Assembly: GCA_949775045.1 (NCBI GenBank)
Contig: OX459098.1
Coordinates: 14,510,207 to 14,574,206 of the forward strand
Reading direction: 5' to 3'
DNA length: 64,000 nucleotides
From: Metridium senile
Lineage: Eukaryota; Cnidaria; Anthozoa; Actiniaria; Metridiidae
A model generated the notes under the pieces. The model did no database searches. It was not told where the DNA came from and saw nothing but the letters and a program-made list of their open reading frames with translations. This document shows positions 52,840 through 64,000 of this stretch, one piece after another (the first letter of the stretch is position 1; each line of letters begins with the position of its first letter). A program made the translations under genes and the position numbers.

Positions 52840-53215
52840 TTTCTGTTGAAGGGCTGAAGCTCAACACGTCAGTCAACATTTTTACGTGTAACAAATTTTA
52901 TTTTATTGCCTATCATTTATATTAAACACCTACGCAGCCTATACTAGTTTACTCGCTACTTTCCATTTCATATGGCAACTTACTAAGACGAGACGAGTTG
53001 TTCATATTCAAGCATCATTCAACAAACAACATTCGTCTTTCCACTATGGTCTAATATAAACTATGGCCTATCCAAAAGCTCAAGTAAAGAACTTTTAAAA
53101 GTTCGCAGGCTTTAGCCGTGATTTCGGCTGATAGTAGTCGAATAATTCACAGTTGGTAAAATTATGTTAACTTTTTTTACGTTGTTACAAATTTCATTCT
53201 ATTACCATCGAATAA
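52840..53215. mobile_element. AACACCG-family foldback fragments
   Basis: 52848-52973 is a diverged right arm (ends ACTAGTTTACTCGCTACTTT); 53160-53212 is a shorter piece. Confidence 0.65.
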
Positions 53216-53219
53216 TTAC

Positions 53220-53970
53220 AGTGTTTTAACATTGCAACTAAGATGTCCAAAGCAAAAATAAGGTTTCAAGGTGTTTATATTTACCCCGAGATGATAACCA
53301 TATTTACAAATCGTTGACCATGCATTGGGCGGTGCAGAAATAAACAAACAGAAAAATTTCAAAATTAAACGTAGTACACATAAAAGAATAGAATTCGCCT
53401 TTTTCATATCGAGCAAAAGACTGGGTACGAGTGTAAAAAACTAATTTGATTATGGTTCCAGAAAAAATAACCTCTTCTCATGGGAGAGTAACCAAATATA
53501 AGCTTATTGACCAAGTTTCAGAACGTTTGGCTAAATAGAAAAACAACTATGAGCACCAAAACACTGCCAAAATTACAGAGAAATGTATGGTGTCCCTTCC
53601 GAAACGTCCTTCCAAACCATATGTTCTTTGTATTTTCGAAAAAAATTCCATAATTTCGTTGCAATTCGCACAAAATTGTTCCAACTTACTAATTTGTATT
53701 CTTTCATGTGAAGGGGTTTAGCTTTGAATTAAATTAATTTTGAGAAACTTGGTTCCAGTCCCTTGCTTGATATGGAAAAGGCTAATTGGAGCGTACTTGG
53801 ATAGAAGTTTCCATGGGAGGGGCACCGAATTTCAATGGTATTCCTAATGGCTCACCTTTCAGAAATGAAACCATCAAACAAAGGCATAATTCATTTTCAT
53901 TTTCATAAAATAAGAAATGCTTGCTGTCTCATTTGCATGCATTTGTTATAACATCTATAGACCCACATAC
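53220..53970. other. Old dispersed repeat, no gene
   Basis: 53500-53720 resembles 20240-20450 and 23120-23340 in loosely conserved text (ACCAAAAC, TTCTTTCATATGA-like). Probably an ancient unclassified element. Confidence 0.35.
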
Positions 53971-53980
53971 GTATCTATCT

Positions 53981-54142
53981 ATAGTCCTTTTAACAGTTTC
54001 GCCTCAGTGACCACGAATAATAGTTCCAAGTCGAGGTTTGCGTTACTGTGCATGATAAATTATAGTTTTGCTATGCGCAACAACGCGAACCTCGACTTGA
54101 AACTATTATTCGTGGTCACCGAGCGGAACTTTAAAAAGACTA
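53981..54142. mobile_element. Foldback MITE with ~60-bp arms
   Basis: The left arm ATAGTCCTTTTAACAGTTTC and onward pairs with the right arm ending AAAAAGACTAT; both share GACCACGAATAATAGTT and AAGTCGAGGTT. Confidence 0.85.
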
Positions 54143-54639
54143 TTTTAAAACACTAATTATTTAACAAAAGAAAGTAGGCAAAGCATTCTGGTACATGTAG
54201 TTTATGACGTTATGATGCAAATTGTCTACCGTATTTACCCGAATAAGCGCCGCACTTTAACGCTAGAATGTTACTCTAGAACAGCATTGGAAATACATTT
54301 TTATCAAAAGCTATATTCTTCTGTTCAAAGTAATTATATTTCACCGCTCTCCCCAATATTCCTAGTTCTGATCAAGAATGGGTCAGCGAGATCGAGAAAA
54401 GTTTAATAGGCGCCCGCTCACATGTTGATTTGTAGTGTCATATATAGTTATCTAAAAGAACATTGTCGCTCCGGCTCCGCGACTATGCGACTAGTCCAAG
54501 CGGGAGGATGGGTAACAATCACTGAAGCAATACATTTTTAGCACTTTCTATCTAGAATATGCTGAAATATGGCGAGTACATGTGTGCCTTCGCTTTCTGT
54601 GCAAAGAAATATAGAGCCTGGAGATATCGACAAATAAAT

Positions 54640-54970
54640 AGCTACTTCTTCAGTTTTCATGCAGAGAATTAGTGTCATCGAAATCAATCGCCAGCGTAAA
54701 TGTTCTCTGTATGCTTGAGGCATGGCTAATCAAAATAGAAACAAGGCACTGAGAGCTCAAGATGTTGATAACTGCTTCAGTGATTTCTACCCATACTCCT
54801 TTTAGGTCTAGTCGCGTAGACTTGAAGCCAATTGAGGACAATGTTTTTTGAATTGACTGTATACTACCACTATCCCGGAATGCGTGCATACTTTCTTTTT
54901 GGTAATAATCACTTCTAGTTGTTTTACTATTCTTTAGATGAAATGAAAATCTGAAGGAAAAAAAATCCAT
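54640..54970 (-). pseudogene. Possible receptor-ectodomain-like fragment
   Basis: An open minus-strand stretch reads STRLDLKGVWVEITEAVINI then LSSQCLVSILISH. The helix followed by LSSQ-x6-LISH recalls the N-terminal bilobed domain of ionotropic glutamate (NMDA type 1) receptors, where an ISSQ-ILVSH segment occurs. The match is short and judged from memory. The frame ends at 54650 and a shifted frame continues to 54538, so at best this is an exon fragment or pseudogene. Confidence 0.2.
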
Positions 54971-55124
54971 AAAGCATTAACTTACAATGGTAAAATAACG
55001 CTATATATCGTGAAAATGTCTTATTCCAACATTTATACACGAAGTCCAATTTAACGAAACGCTAGTTTAAAAGGGCTCCTGATAGAGCGCTAACAATATA
55101 TCGACGAAATAAAATAAAATTTCT

Positions 55125-55318
55125 ACCGTGTGTAATGGTTCTTATTTAGCGACTATTAGTCACTATCAAAGACAAGTAAAGTTGTAATGAGATATTGTTT
55201 CCTTTTGTATTCGATGCTTCTGGGTTGAGTGATAGTGACTCTGAATAGTCACTAAATAGAAAATATTAGTTAGTAACTATTTTGTTTCTATTTGATGGTT
55301 TTTACTGTTTTCGCTCTA
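55125..55318. mobile_element. TAGTTACTA-family MITE
   Basis: Copy of 11445-11697 (shared AGTAAAGTTGTAATGAGATA and GTTTCCTTTTGTATTCGATG). An inverted copy lies at 61380-61570. Confidence 0.8.
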
Positions 55319-55369
55319 AGTGATCAGTGGGGTTGATCAGTGATAGTGACTAAATAACAAAATATTTTT

Positions 55370-55590
55370 ACTCGGGCTTCCGTGTACGGAAAAGCCCGAG
55401 TCTAAAAATTCAAACGGTTCTTTTTTTCTCGTCGTCGTCGTCGTCGTCTTGGTCCTCAAATTGGAGGGTCAGGTCCAAGGCGTTCATAGGAACATGTGAT
55501 CACGTGATGACATGTCACCATTTGAATACAATGACATCATGTCTCATTTGAAGCCCGAGTGATCGCCCAGGTGGCGTCTAGTTTTTAAAT
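55370..55590. mobile_element. Repeat beginning with a strong GC hairpin
   Basis: 55370-55401 is ACTCGGGCTTCCGT, GT, then its complement with two extra A: a 14-bp hairpin. (GTC)n follows at 55433-55450, and AAGCCCGAGTGATCGCC closes the unit near 55570. Probably a short transposon. Confidence 0.6.
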
Positions 55591-56530
55591 AGAAAAGAAA
55601 AGTTTTTATATTTATACTTTTTTGTGTGTGAACAGTCCCGACATTACACTTGACATGTCAAAAATACACACAGTTGAAAGTCATTTTGGTGTGACTGCCT
55701 TTAAAGTTTTAGATTGTTTCGTAAAGTGAGCCAAGGCTTATTTAGAGTGAAGCAAGCCTAGTCAATAATCAATTATGATCATTATTTAACAATTATTCGC
55801 CGAAGGCAAGATGAATATCACGAAATAATAACCGAGACATCTATCTTGTGTAAAATAATTGTTTGTATAGGAAATAATAGGATTTCTCGTTCAATTTGCA
55901 CAAGTTTGTTTTTCAGAGGGCGTAATTGCACAAATCCGTAGGGCACGTAAAATTTGGGATTTTTGAAAAACAAACGAGTCCAAATTAATCCAAATTGAAC
56001 GAGAAATTGTATTATTATCTATTAATTATATACATGTGAAAATTCAAGTCAATTTTTAATTTTTTTTTGTAAGATTTCGGCGTGTTGATGTCGTCGGCAA
56101 GAGCGCACTTGAGTGGAAAATTCAAAACTTGGTCAGTTTTTGTTATTTTTCTCGCAGGTTTCAGATAATTTGTGAAACAATTGACGCTTATAGTGTTTTT
56201 TAATCACTATTAAGCATAAGTGACTAAAATGATACAAGGAAATTATCCAATCGGGATGTTTTTCTGTAAAAAGAAATTGCACTCAATTTTCTTTTTTCTC
56301 GGCCCAGCACTGCTCTTAGCCAATCAGCATCGAGTTATTTTTTGCATGTATATATTGCAATTATAGTATAAATACGGTTATTATTTCAAAAATAAAACTA
56401 ACGATTAACTTCTGAACAAAAACTATGTATTTCTTTTTATTCTGAAAATGATTATCAAAAATACTGAGCGTACTGGAGTTCTTGAACTATTTGTAATCAA
56501 AGCTGAAAGTTAAAAAAGCCTTCTTAGGCC

Positions 56531-56793
56531 TTGGTCAAACGGCAGTGATAGTTCATGATAGTTGATGATAGTTCCAACTATCATGTGCGTTTGACCACCA
56601 ACTATCATGCACTATCATTGACTATCATGGACTATCATGGACTATCATAGAGTTTGAACATGTTCAAATTTCACATGATAGTCGATGATCGTTTTTTCCG
56701 TTTGACCGCGCGTACAGGATAGTTGATGATCGTTGATGATAGTTGAAACGCCTTCAACTATTATCAACTCATGTTATCATAGCCGTTTGACCT
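56531..56793. mobile_element. Foldback unit packed with CTATCATG/CATGATAG motifs
   Basis: Ends GGTCAAACGGC (56533) and GCCGTTTGACC (56782). Inside are more than ten copies of GATAGTTGATGATAGTT or its inverse AACTATCATG, plus two internal CGTTTGACC. No ORF. Confidence 0.75.
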
Positions 56794-57167
56794 CCGCTTT
56801 ATGAAATAGATAAAAAACGAGTGCGAATCAAAAACTGTGTGCATCCAGTACTAATATTTTAGGAATCGTGTAATTGAAACAACTCTCTAACTGCAAGACG
56901 TTTTACTGATTTGTAGACAGATAAACTTTGTGTAGTTAGAGAGTATAGTAGTTTCACATTGTTCAACGAACATAAACGGTTACTGAAATATACTGATTCC
57001 TCGGTTCCCACGGGGGTTTTCGATTCGCACCGTAAATAAATAAAGTTTAAGTTTTCATTTTGAAAGAAGGCTTTGAAAGCGCAGGATCTCTGAGTTCATC
57101 ATTTTGCTCTCTTAAATATATGACTAGAGCATAGAAATACAAAAAAAAAAATATATATATACATGAA

Positions 57168-57390
57168 AATATAATGAAATTTGTAACACCGTAAAAAATG
57201 TTGACTTAACTTTACTGACGTTTCGAGCTTTAGCCCTTCGTCTCTTTTACTCCGACGAAGGGCTAAAGTTCGAAACGTCAGTAAAGTTAAGTCAACATTT
57301 TTACGGTGTTACAAATTTCATGATATTACCTATCATTTATATCAAACACCGACGCAGCCTATACTAGTTTACACGCTAGTTTCCATTTAA
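57168..57390. mobile_element. AACACCG-family foldback, both arms
   Basis: Left arm (TTGTAACACCGTAAAAAATG to CTTTAGCCCTTCGTC), 10-bp loop, right arm fully complementary and continuing to the terminal CTAGTTTCCATTT. Confidence 0.9.
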
Positions 57391-58580
57391 ATTTGAGTAA
57401 TATATAACCACTGCACCCAAAGCGAAGGACTACGCATTTTTCATGAGTTCAGTCAGTGTAAATAACACCACGTACTCACATTGACTGTTGAAGGTTGATA
57501 TTTTTTAATCAGCGAAGAAAAAACGAAAGGGAACAATTCCTTCAACTTTTCTGAGTCGTTTTCATTAAAGTAAGAACCCGAATACAAGAACCGAGTGTTT
57601 TCCCCCGCTGGCAGATTGAAGTGGATTTATGTAAGGTCGATCTATGACATGTATGTCAGATTTTTATATATTGAGTTCTGAATTGGGGATATTTTCAACC
57701 TGAAAGTTCTAAATCTACTTCTTTTTTTTACAGGTTTTTACTGTACTTTAGTTCGACAGAATGTTCTTCATATTTCAATAATATACATCAGGTGCAAAAA
57801 ACTTTTAAAAGGGCTTTCATTTTTTCATGTATATTATTAATGAGTAATTTATATACTTTCTCGTTCAATTTGGGATAATTCGCAAAAACTTTAAAAAGCT
57901 TAAGGGCTTTCATTTTTTCATGTTTATTATTAATAAGTAATTATAGAGTTTCTCGTTCAATTTGGGATAATTCGTACTCGTGCATTTTTCAAAGAGCTCT
58001 AATTGCACTCGACTAACGGTCTCGCGCATTATTCCCAAATTAAACTCGAAACCATATCATTACTTATACTTAATTTAGTTCTGTATTAAAGGTCAGTAGT
58101 AAGGTTTTGCAGGAATAGTGCATCCAGGGTTAACGAAGAAGTTCGAGAAAGTATAAACACCTTGAGGTTTTAATCAATGTTCTGTAACTGTTTTGATGAA
58201 CTATCTTTGATCCATTGGATTAGGTTCTACCAGAGAACAATACACTTTGAGATTAAAGGTCCTTAACCAATCCCACAAAAGGAATAGCTTTTCAACGGTT
58301 TCATTAAATAAAGATTGTTTGTGTGTCTACGCCTGTTTTTTTTTTTTCAATATGGAAATTTCTGGATTGAAATTAAACGGTCAATTTCCAGCGCACTTGA
58401 CTTGAGTACACTAGTCACTAACAATGACAATTCAATTTTATGAATATTATTATCTGGGGGATTTCTCATTTCCGAAACAACTCGTAAACCTTAAGGAATT
58501 TTGTGGGTATATTTATAACAAACAGCTGCCGCTTTGGCTATTGTTATGTGTTCGGTAGGAAGCCATCCCTAATTGTGTAT
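57391..58580. other. No supportable gene
   Basis: AT-rich DNA. Short repeated phrases (AGGGCTTTCATTTTTTCATG at 57810 and 57902; TTCTCGTTCAATTTGGGATAA at 57860 and 57952) indicate a local ~92-bp duplication. Confidence 0.55.
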
Positions 58581-58678
58581 TATATAGCAGCGATAACACC
58601 GCACAAGTTAACTGAGACATCATAGTTTTATACACTTCACAAACCTCGCCGGCTTCACAACGAGTTGAACACATAATA

Positions 58679-59033
58679 ATGAGAAGTACATTGGTTGTAG
58701 TGGTTATCTCACTGTTGGTTTTATATGGTCAACACGCCGAAGGCTTTGGCATGTTCTCTGGACATAGAAATGGGGCAAAGTCTAGTACTGGGAAAAAATC
58801 TGTAGTGGTAAGAAATTTTTTTCATACAATTTACGCCGGATAAACCAGTCCTATTAACACTGAATACCGAAGTGCATTTTGTGATGGTATGTTTGCCTAT
58901 CTTGCAGCCCGTATTAAATGATGATGAAAGATGTGTTGCTGCTATTCAGCTTGGGTGTTGCTCGCCTTCTAGTCCGCGACATGAACGAAAAAGACCGCGA
59001 AGTCGTTTCCACACGGCGGGGGATTTGCCTTGA
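58679..59033 (+). CDS. Two-exon secreted peptide precursor, copy 2
   Basis: Paralogue of 51794-52145, 6.9 kb downstream in the same orientation. Exon 1 58679-58807, exon 2 58908-59033, 100-bp intron, identical splice sites, 84 aa. Differences: two extra residues and GKK instead of GKR (AKSSTGKKSVV), DERCVAAIQLGCC in place of the Phe form, PRHERKRPRSR in place of PPHERKR. Shared sequence runs from about 58618 to 59250, then stops sharply. The upstream TATA (TATATAG, 58581) is outside the shared block, so the promoter differs. Here intron retention would truncate after about a dozen codons. Confidence 0.75.
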
Positions 59034-59273
59034 TTTATAGTAGTAGTATCACTATAAAAATGTAACTGACTCGAACGCTAATCGATGTTAAAAGACTTTG
59101 TATTAGACTTGGTGTAAAATTGTCCCACGTCGTTTATCTAGTTTATATTGTATTTATAAAAATGTGATTAATTTGTCAAAACACCTAACATGTGTAGTTA
59201 TAAAATACAAAGATTTTAAACATTACAATCGCCTTTTAAGTGTCAATACTGCATAACTGATGTTTTTTAAATA

Positions 59274-60945
59274 TAAACTAGCGAGTAAACTAGTATAGGC
59301 TGCGTCGGTGTTTGATATCAACGATAGGTAATATAATGAAATTTGTAACACCGTAAAAAATGTTGACTTAACTTTACTGACGTTTCGAGCTTTAGTCCTT
59401 CGTCGTAGGGCTAAAGCTCGAAACGTCAGTAAAGTTAAGTCAACATTTTTTTTACGGTGTTACAAATTTCATTATATGACCTGACGTTTTTTTATTTTTG
59501 TTTTCTAATACTATATTTTTGTTCGTCCGAAATTGTGTTGTGTATGGGGTAACCATAGTAGATACGGCGTTTATTCAATTCAACGTTAATATTTATTAAG
59601 TTGCCAAGTTTGCGCACTTCTAGTGCATCAATAGGGCGAGAAGTACGTTTCTCAAATTTTTTCAAATGACTTAAGATAAATGGAAACAAGCGAGTAAACT
59701 AGTATAGGCTGCGTCGGTTATTGATATAAACGATAGGTAATAGAATGAAATTTGTAACACCGTAAAAAATGTTGACTTAACTTTACTGACTTTTCGAGTT
59801 TTAGCCCTTCGTTGCATGGAGTAAATTATAACGACGAAGTCAAACGACAAAGGCTAAAGCTCGAAATGTCAGTTAAGTTAAGTTAACATTTTTTACGGTG
59901 TTACAAATTTCATTCTATTTCCTATCATATGACTTATGGCTATGTGAAAACGCATTAGAAGTAAGAAAGCTTGGCAACTTAATAAATATAAACGTGAAAG
60001 AATCAAACATATCTATTATTTTTATAAATGGAAACTAGGGAGTAAACTAGTATAGGCTGCGTCGGTGTTTGATATAAGCGATAGGTAATATAATGGAATT
60101 TTTTAACACCGTAAAAAATGTTGACTTAACTTTACTGACGTTTCGAGCTTTAGCCCTTCGTCTTTACTTTTTACTCGCTATTTTCCATTAACTATTTTTC
60201 TTGTATGTTTATTTACAGTTCTGCTAATGTTTTCTCTCTCTTTCTCTGTACGTAACTTCGACCTCTCTTTCCGATTCACACCCACACAATAATTTCCATC
60301 TATTCTACCACCCTCATTCTCATTGCACTTTTTGTTTTCATTCTTATTCTACTGAATTCCTTTACATCGTGGCTTCCTACGCCTCCCTCCTGTTCTCTCA
60401 ACCAACATCTGAGTATCAAACATGGAAAATCGATGTTTATTCCTTAAATCTATAATAACAATCTACATTTAATTGCAGAAAGGTTGCACTATATAGAAGT
60501 TTACATAATTATCTAATTAGTTTAGTGTCTATATAATGATATGCAGTTTCTAAAGAAGTTCTAATAACAGCCGAACGTATACTTTTTGGATACAGGTACT
60601 TAAGAGTAAATGGAAACTAGCGAGTAAACTAGTATAAGCTGTGCCGATGTTCGATATAAACGATTGGTAATATAATGAAATTTGTAATGCGGTAAAAAAT
60701 GTACTTAAATGGAAACTAGCGAGTAAACTAGTATAGGCTGCGTCGGTGTTTGATATAAACGATAGGTAATATAATGAAATTTGTAACGCCCTAAAAAAAA
60801 TGTTAACTTAACTTTACTTAAATGGAAACTAGGCTGCGTCGGTGTTTGATATAAACGATAGGTAATATAATGAAATTTGTAACGCCGTAAAAACTTATAG
60901 TGATTAACTCTACTGACGTTTCGAGTTTTAGCCCTTCGTCGAGTA
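59274..60945. mobile_element. Cluster of AACACCG-family foldback copies
   Basis: Copies at 59274-59482 (left arm complete, right arm cut), 59678-59930 (both arms), 60028-60195 (left arm), 60607-60690, 60705-60812 and 60815-60945 (left arms in tandem). All begin GAAACTAGCGAGTAAACTAG or a close variant. 60200-60600 between them shows nothing recognised. Confidence 0.87.
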
Positions 60946-61059
60946 TAAGCACTGAAGTCTACTGAAGAGTGAAGAGTTTAGAAGGACTGGAAACTATCTT
61001 AGTAATCATACTAAGAAAACCGAATAAATTAGCCGTATTTTGGGTTTTATGTATAGTTT

Positions 61060-61330
61060 AATAAACGAGCAGTAGTGTTTTATCAGGATTTAAAACCACG
61101 AGGCGAACACGATCTGCGAGTTTATCAAATCGGCTTCAAAAACTCCAACCTATATTTTGTGTTTTTGTAAAACAAAATCAAGGATTTATGAAAATTTATA
61201 AGAGAAAATTCAGGTTAAAGTTTATGTAAATTAGGGTGAATCTTTATCTTCAGTTAAAACACATGTTAGGGTTACGATTTCTTTTGTCAATTTCTCATGA
61301 ATAATTAATGAGTTTTTGAATTCTCGTCAG
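61060..61330 (-). repeat. Dispersed repeat, inverted copy of 1033-1310
   Basis: Carries AACTCCAACCTATATTTTGT and TTAGGGTGAATCTTTATCTT, complementary to the left-end copy with about 10-15% differences by eye. Confidence 0.8.
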
Positions 61331-61379
61331 ATATTCGTATATTTTCATTAGTATATACTATAATTATTCTATAATTGAG

Positions 61380-61570
61380 TGTATAGAGCGAAAATACTAA
61401 AACCATGAAATAGAAACAAAATAGTTACTAACTAATAGTTTCTATTTAGTGACTATTTAGTCAGTATCACTCAACCAAGAAACATCGAATACGAAAGGAA
61501 ACAATACCTCATTACAACTTTACTTGTCTTTGATAGTGACTAATAGTCAGTAAAAAAAACCTATTACACA
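61380..61570 (-). mobile_element. TAGTTACTA-family MITE, inverted copy
   Basis: Reverse-complement relative of 55125-55318 and 11445-11697. Confidence 0.8.
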
Positions 61571-62094
61571 GTAGCAATTTTATTTTATTTCATTATGATA
61601 GATTCTGTATGTTTTAGACGTTCTCAGCCTGTACGACAATAATCGACAATTCAAAACCTCCAGGAATAAGAAATTGTATTCCAAAAATTTCTAAGTGATA
61701 TCGAATCTTGTTCAGAAAATATTGTAATTGGGCGTATATTTAAATAGCAACGCGTCACCCGCCGAATACGTCTACGTATACGAGGTAGGGCACGACCGAC
61801 ACATCACGACCAGCTGTAAGAGAAAAGCCATGGTAGTTCAGTAGCGAACAGTCAATGGAAAACTGCAGCTGTGGCATAAGCCTTTCACCTCTTTACTTTA
61901 GATGAGAAAGACCCATCCCTTCACTTTCAAAATCTTCAACTTGTCACACTAATATCACACTTGAATATTGAATATTTTGTCCGACTCTTTAACACTCTTT
62001 ATAGTGGACCGTTATATATAATATGGCGTCGTTTTTGTAAGTTCTTGAGTACGTATAGAAATTGAGGGGTTTTTTTTGGGCTATGTTTTTCAAC

Positions 62095-62610
62095 TTTATT
62101 AGTGATGTCCGTAATAGCGAGGGTCAATTTTAATGCAGTGAACTTTATTTCTACCGATGTGTGATAGCGTTAGTTCGTTGTGATAGCCAGTTCATTTTCA
62201 ATAAAGTCAACTTTATTTCTAGTATATAATCCGTGATAGCAATAGTTCGTGATAGCAATAGTTCGTGATAGCGAGCATTTTCAATACAGTGAACTTTATT
62301 TCTGTTGGTCAGTGATAGCTTTGGTTCGTGATAGCGAGGTCATTTTCAATACAGACAAAACTAGTTACAGCATAAACTATTCGGATCGTTACATGTGCTC
62401 GCTTTAGCGAGGGCCAGTGGTAGCGAGAATTATTTTCAGAACAACCCTCGTTATAACGGACACACCTTGGAGCGTCATTTCGTAAAACAAGGGGACCGTA
62501 TTAGCGAGGGTCAATTCCTCTCATGGAATAGAAACACTGTTTTTATTATCCATGTTCTCATCGCTTACACTTGCTCTTGTTATGTCCGCAATAGCGAGAG
62601 TGCGTTATAG
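62095..62610. repeat. Degenerate repeat of GTGATAGCGA blocks
   Basis: GTGATAGC/GTAATAGCGAGGGTCA blocks recur at least nine times with intervening CATTTTCAATACAGTGAAC (near 62185, 62275 and 62342). Overall ends TGTCCGTAATAGCGAGGGTC and its inverse are suggested but not clean. Frame 62395-62610 is an artefact of the repeat. Confidence 0.65.
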
Positions 62611-63095
62611 TGCTAGGACGATGAACATCGGACAATGTCCGTAATTAAACCGATTAAAAACAGGTGAAAACAAGCAAGTCAGAAAAAAACATAATTTCTA
62701 AAAAGTATTGCGTCAGTTTTAACTCACATTTTATTGATGCCTTGTATAGTTTACCTTTAATAGTCTACGGCAATTAATTCCTTAGCGACACAGACACAAA
62801 ATAATGTACTGTTTTCTCTATTTTCAATACATTTTCTATAAAGAGATCCTTGTATTACGTAGCTTTAGTTCAAATAGAATGAACACGGGATTGCAGGAGA
62901 TTGTTTTCTTCTTCAAAAACACGAAATAAAAAAAATAAAAAACAACCAACCAAACAAACAAGATAGAAATTATTCATTACATTAAAGTTTAATTTTATCG
63001 ACATATTTATTTATTGTTTTTAAAGGAATAGAAAAATAATACAAGTTTAAAGTAGCGAAGTCAACTTAAATGGCCTGTGCATCTTTGACAACACA

Positions 63096-63302
63096 TTGAA
63101 GGTTCAGATAGGATCGAATTGTCATACTTTCTTTAATAGTCAACTGAAACGACAATTAAAAGACTACAACATTGGCCACAATAATGTACATCTTTCACCG
63201 AATTCACCGAATTCAAGATATATAAAGAAACTAACTTTTACAGATGAAAAGAACTCGAGACGTGGTCAACCACTTCTTACTTTCGAGATAGAAGATATAT
63301 GA
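63096..63302 (+). CDS. Unrecognised ORF before a LINE-like tail
   Basis: Sixty-eight codons with balanced composition (SQLKRQLKDYNIGHNNVHLS, GQPLLTFEIEDI at the end). It is followed 90 bp later by GATCTTC-aac-GAAGATC and (TTA)n, a LINE-type 3' end, so it may be a LINE fragment. No family match recalled. Confidence 0.25.
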   Translation: MKVQIGSNCHTFFNSQLKRQLKDYNIGHNNVHLSPNSPNSRYIKKLTFTDEKNSRRGQPLLTFEIEDI

Positions 63303-63448
63303 ACGACAATATAGAAATCAGAAAGGCCTGTTTTGATAGAAACCTACAGACCCTTGTTGAGTCTTGCCTACTCTAGTAGAGGGGCGCCTAAATGATCTTC
63401 AACGAAGATCGAGGAATATTATTATTATTATTATTAATATTATTATTA

Positions 63449-63690
63449 TTTCTTTTTACTATTTCTTACAACATGAATTCTCTAAGTATAAACCATTATG
63501 AGTTCTTGTGAAGATTTTTGTGTGTTTTACTATGGTAGAATCGCTTAAAACGACGATCAAGAGCACACCACATTAGCTACAATGATTTAGGTTTGTGTTT
63601 CTTTTTACTATTTCTTACAACATGAATTCTCTAAGTATAAACCGTTATGAGTTCTTGTGAAAGTTTTTGTGTGTTTTACTATGGTAGCTC
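63449..63690. repeat. 93-bp direct duplication
   Basis: 63449-63541 and 63598-63690 are nearly identical (start TCTTTTTACTATTTCTTACA, end TTTTACTATGGTAG). The remaining 63691-64000 shows nothing recognised. Confidence 0.88.
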
Positions 63691-64000
63691 GTTTGGCGGC
63701 TCGAATAAAGACTTCATGGCCATTGTTTATTTTCAGTTGTCATGCAGTGTTTCTCAATACTCAAATCTATTTTAATGAGCTTGGCTTGCTAAACAATTGG
63801 TAGTACTTTATACAGAAGCTATTACTCATACTGTCGTTAGTCGGCTTATTGAAGTCACTCAATGCTAAGTGTGGGCTTTTTCCTACTCGTTTCCAGTCAT
63901 TGGAGATCGCTTTAAATCAACAACGTCTTTGTGTATAATGTGCATATCAAAATTAAACGTCGCGGGATATGTCGATCAAGATATTTTTTTTTTTTATTTA

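Overview
This is a 64 kb window of nuclear DNA from an intron-rich, transposon-rich animal. The evidence is GT-AG introns, a fully splittable MUS81 gene, a synaptotagmin with a transmembrane segment and two C2 domains, a DIRS-type retroelement, tRNA-derived SINEs, LINE 3' ends and many foldback elements. The species cannot be fixed from sequence alone; a marine invertebrate is my inference from the repeat types. There are no bacterial operons, rRNA genes, intact tRNAs or CRISPR arrays.

Layout. 1-800 is a 29-bp satellite plus ATTT-rich DNA. 1.4-7.2 kb is a decayed DIRS-like element on the minus strand (Gag-like, RT, RNase H remnant, tyrosine recombinase), bounded by a 25-bp perfect inverted repeat and interrupted by a SINE and a 20-bp tandem array. 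7.5-9.2 kb has two unrecognised coding-looking terminal exons on opposite strands. 9.5-20.2 kb has two minus-strand first exons of short secreted peptide precursors (12.1 and 17.9 kb) with related upstream sequences, flanked by arrays of one 66-bp repeat. 20.98-34.31 kb is a complete MUS81 gene, minus strand, 18 exons, 607 codons, its introns full of foldback elements and local duplications. 34.3-35.1 kb is a probable divergent promoter. 35.1-48.6 kb is a plus-strand synaptotagmin-family gene, with C2 domains that lack most calcium-binding acidic residues. 51.7-52.4 and 58.6-59.3 kb hold two near-identical copies of a two-exon secreted peptide gene in the same orientation. The rest is mobile-element debris, dominated by one foldback family with at least ten copies.

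MUS81 (structure-specific endonuclease subunit for stalled forks and recombination intermediates) and the synaptotagmin (membrane trafficking) are ordinary genes. The most novel content is the small secreted-peptide precursors: signal peptide, a short Phe-initial segment, a basic (often GKR) site, then a phase-0 intron. In the 51.8/58.7 kb pair a second exon adds a three-cysteine, KR-rich tail. A second theme is that several splice junctions in MUS81 and the synaptotagmin have been duplicated locally, giving decoy splice sites. All exon joins were made by eye from splice consensus, phase and family similarity; no transcript data or search was available.
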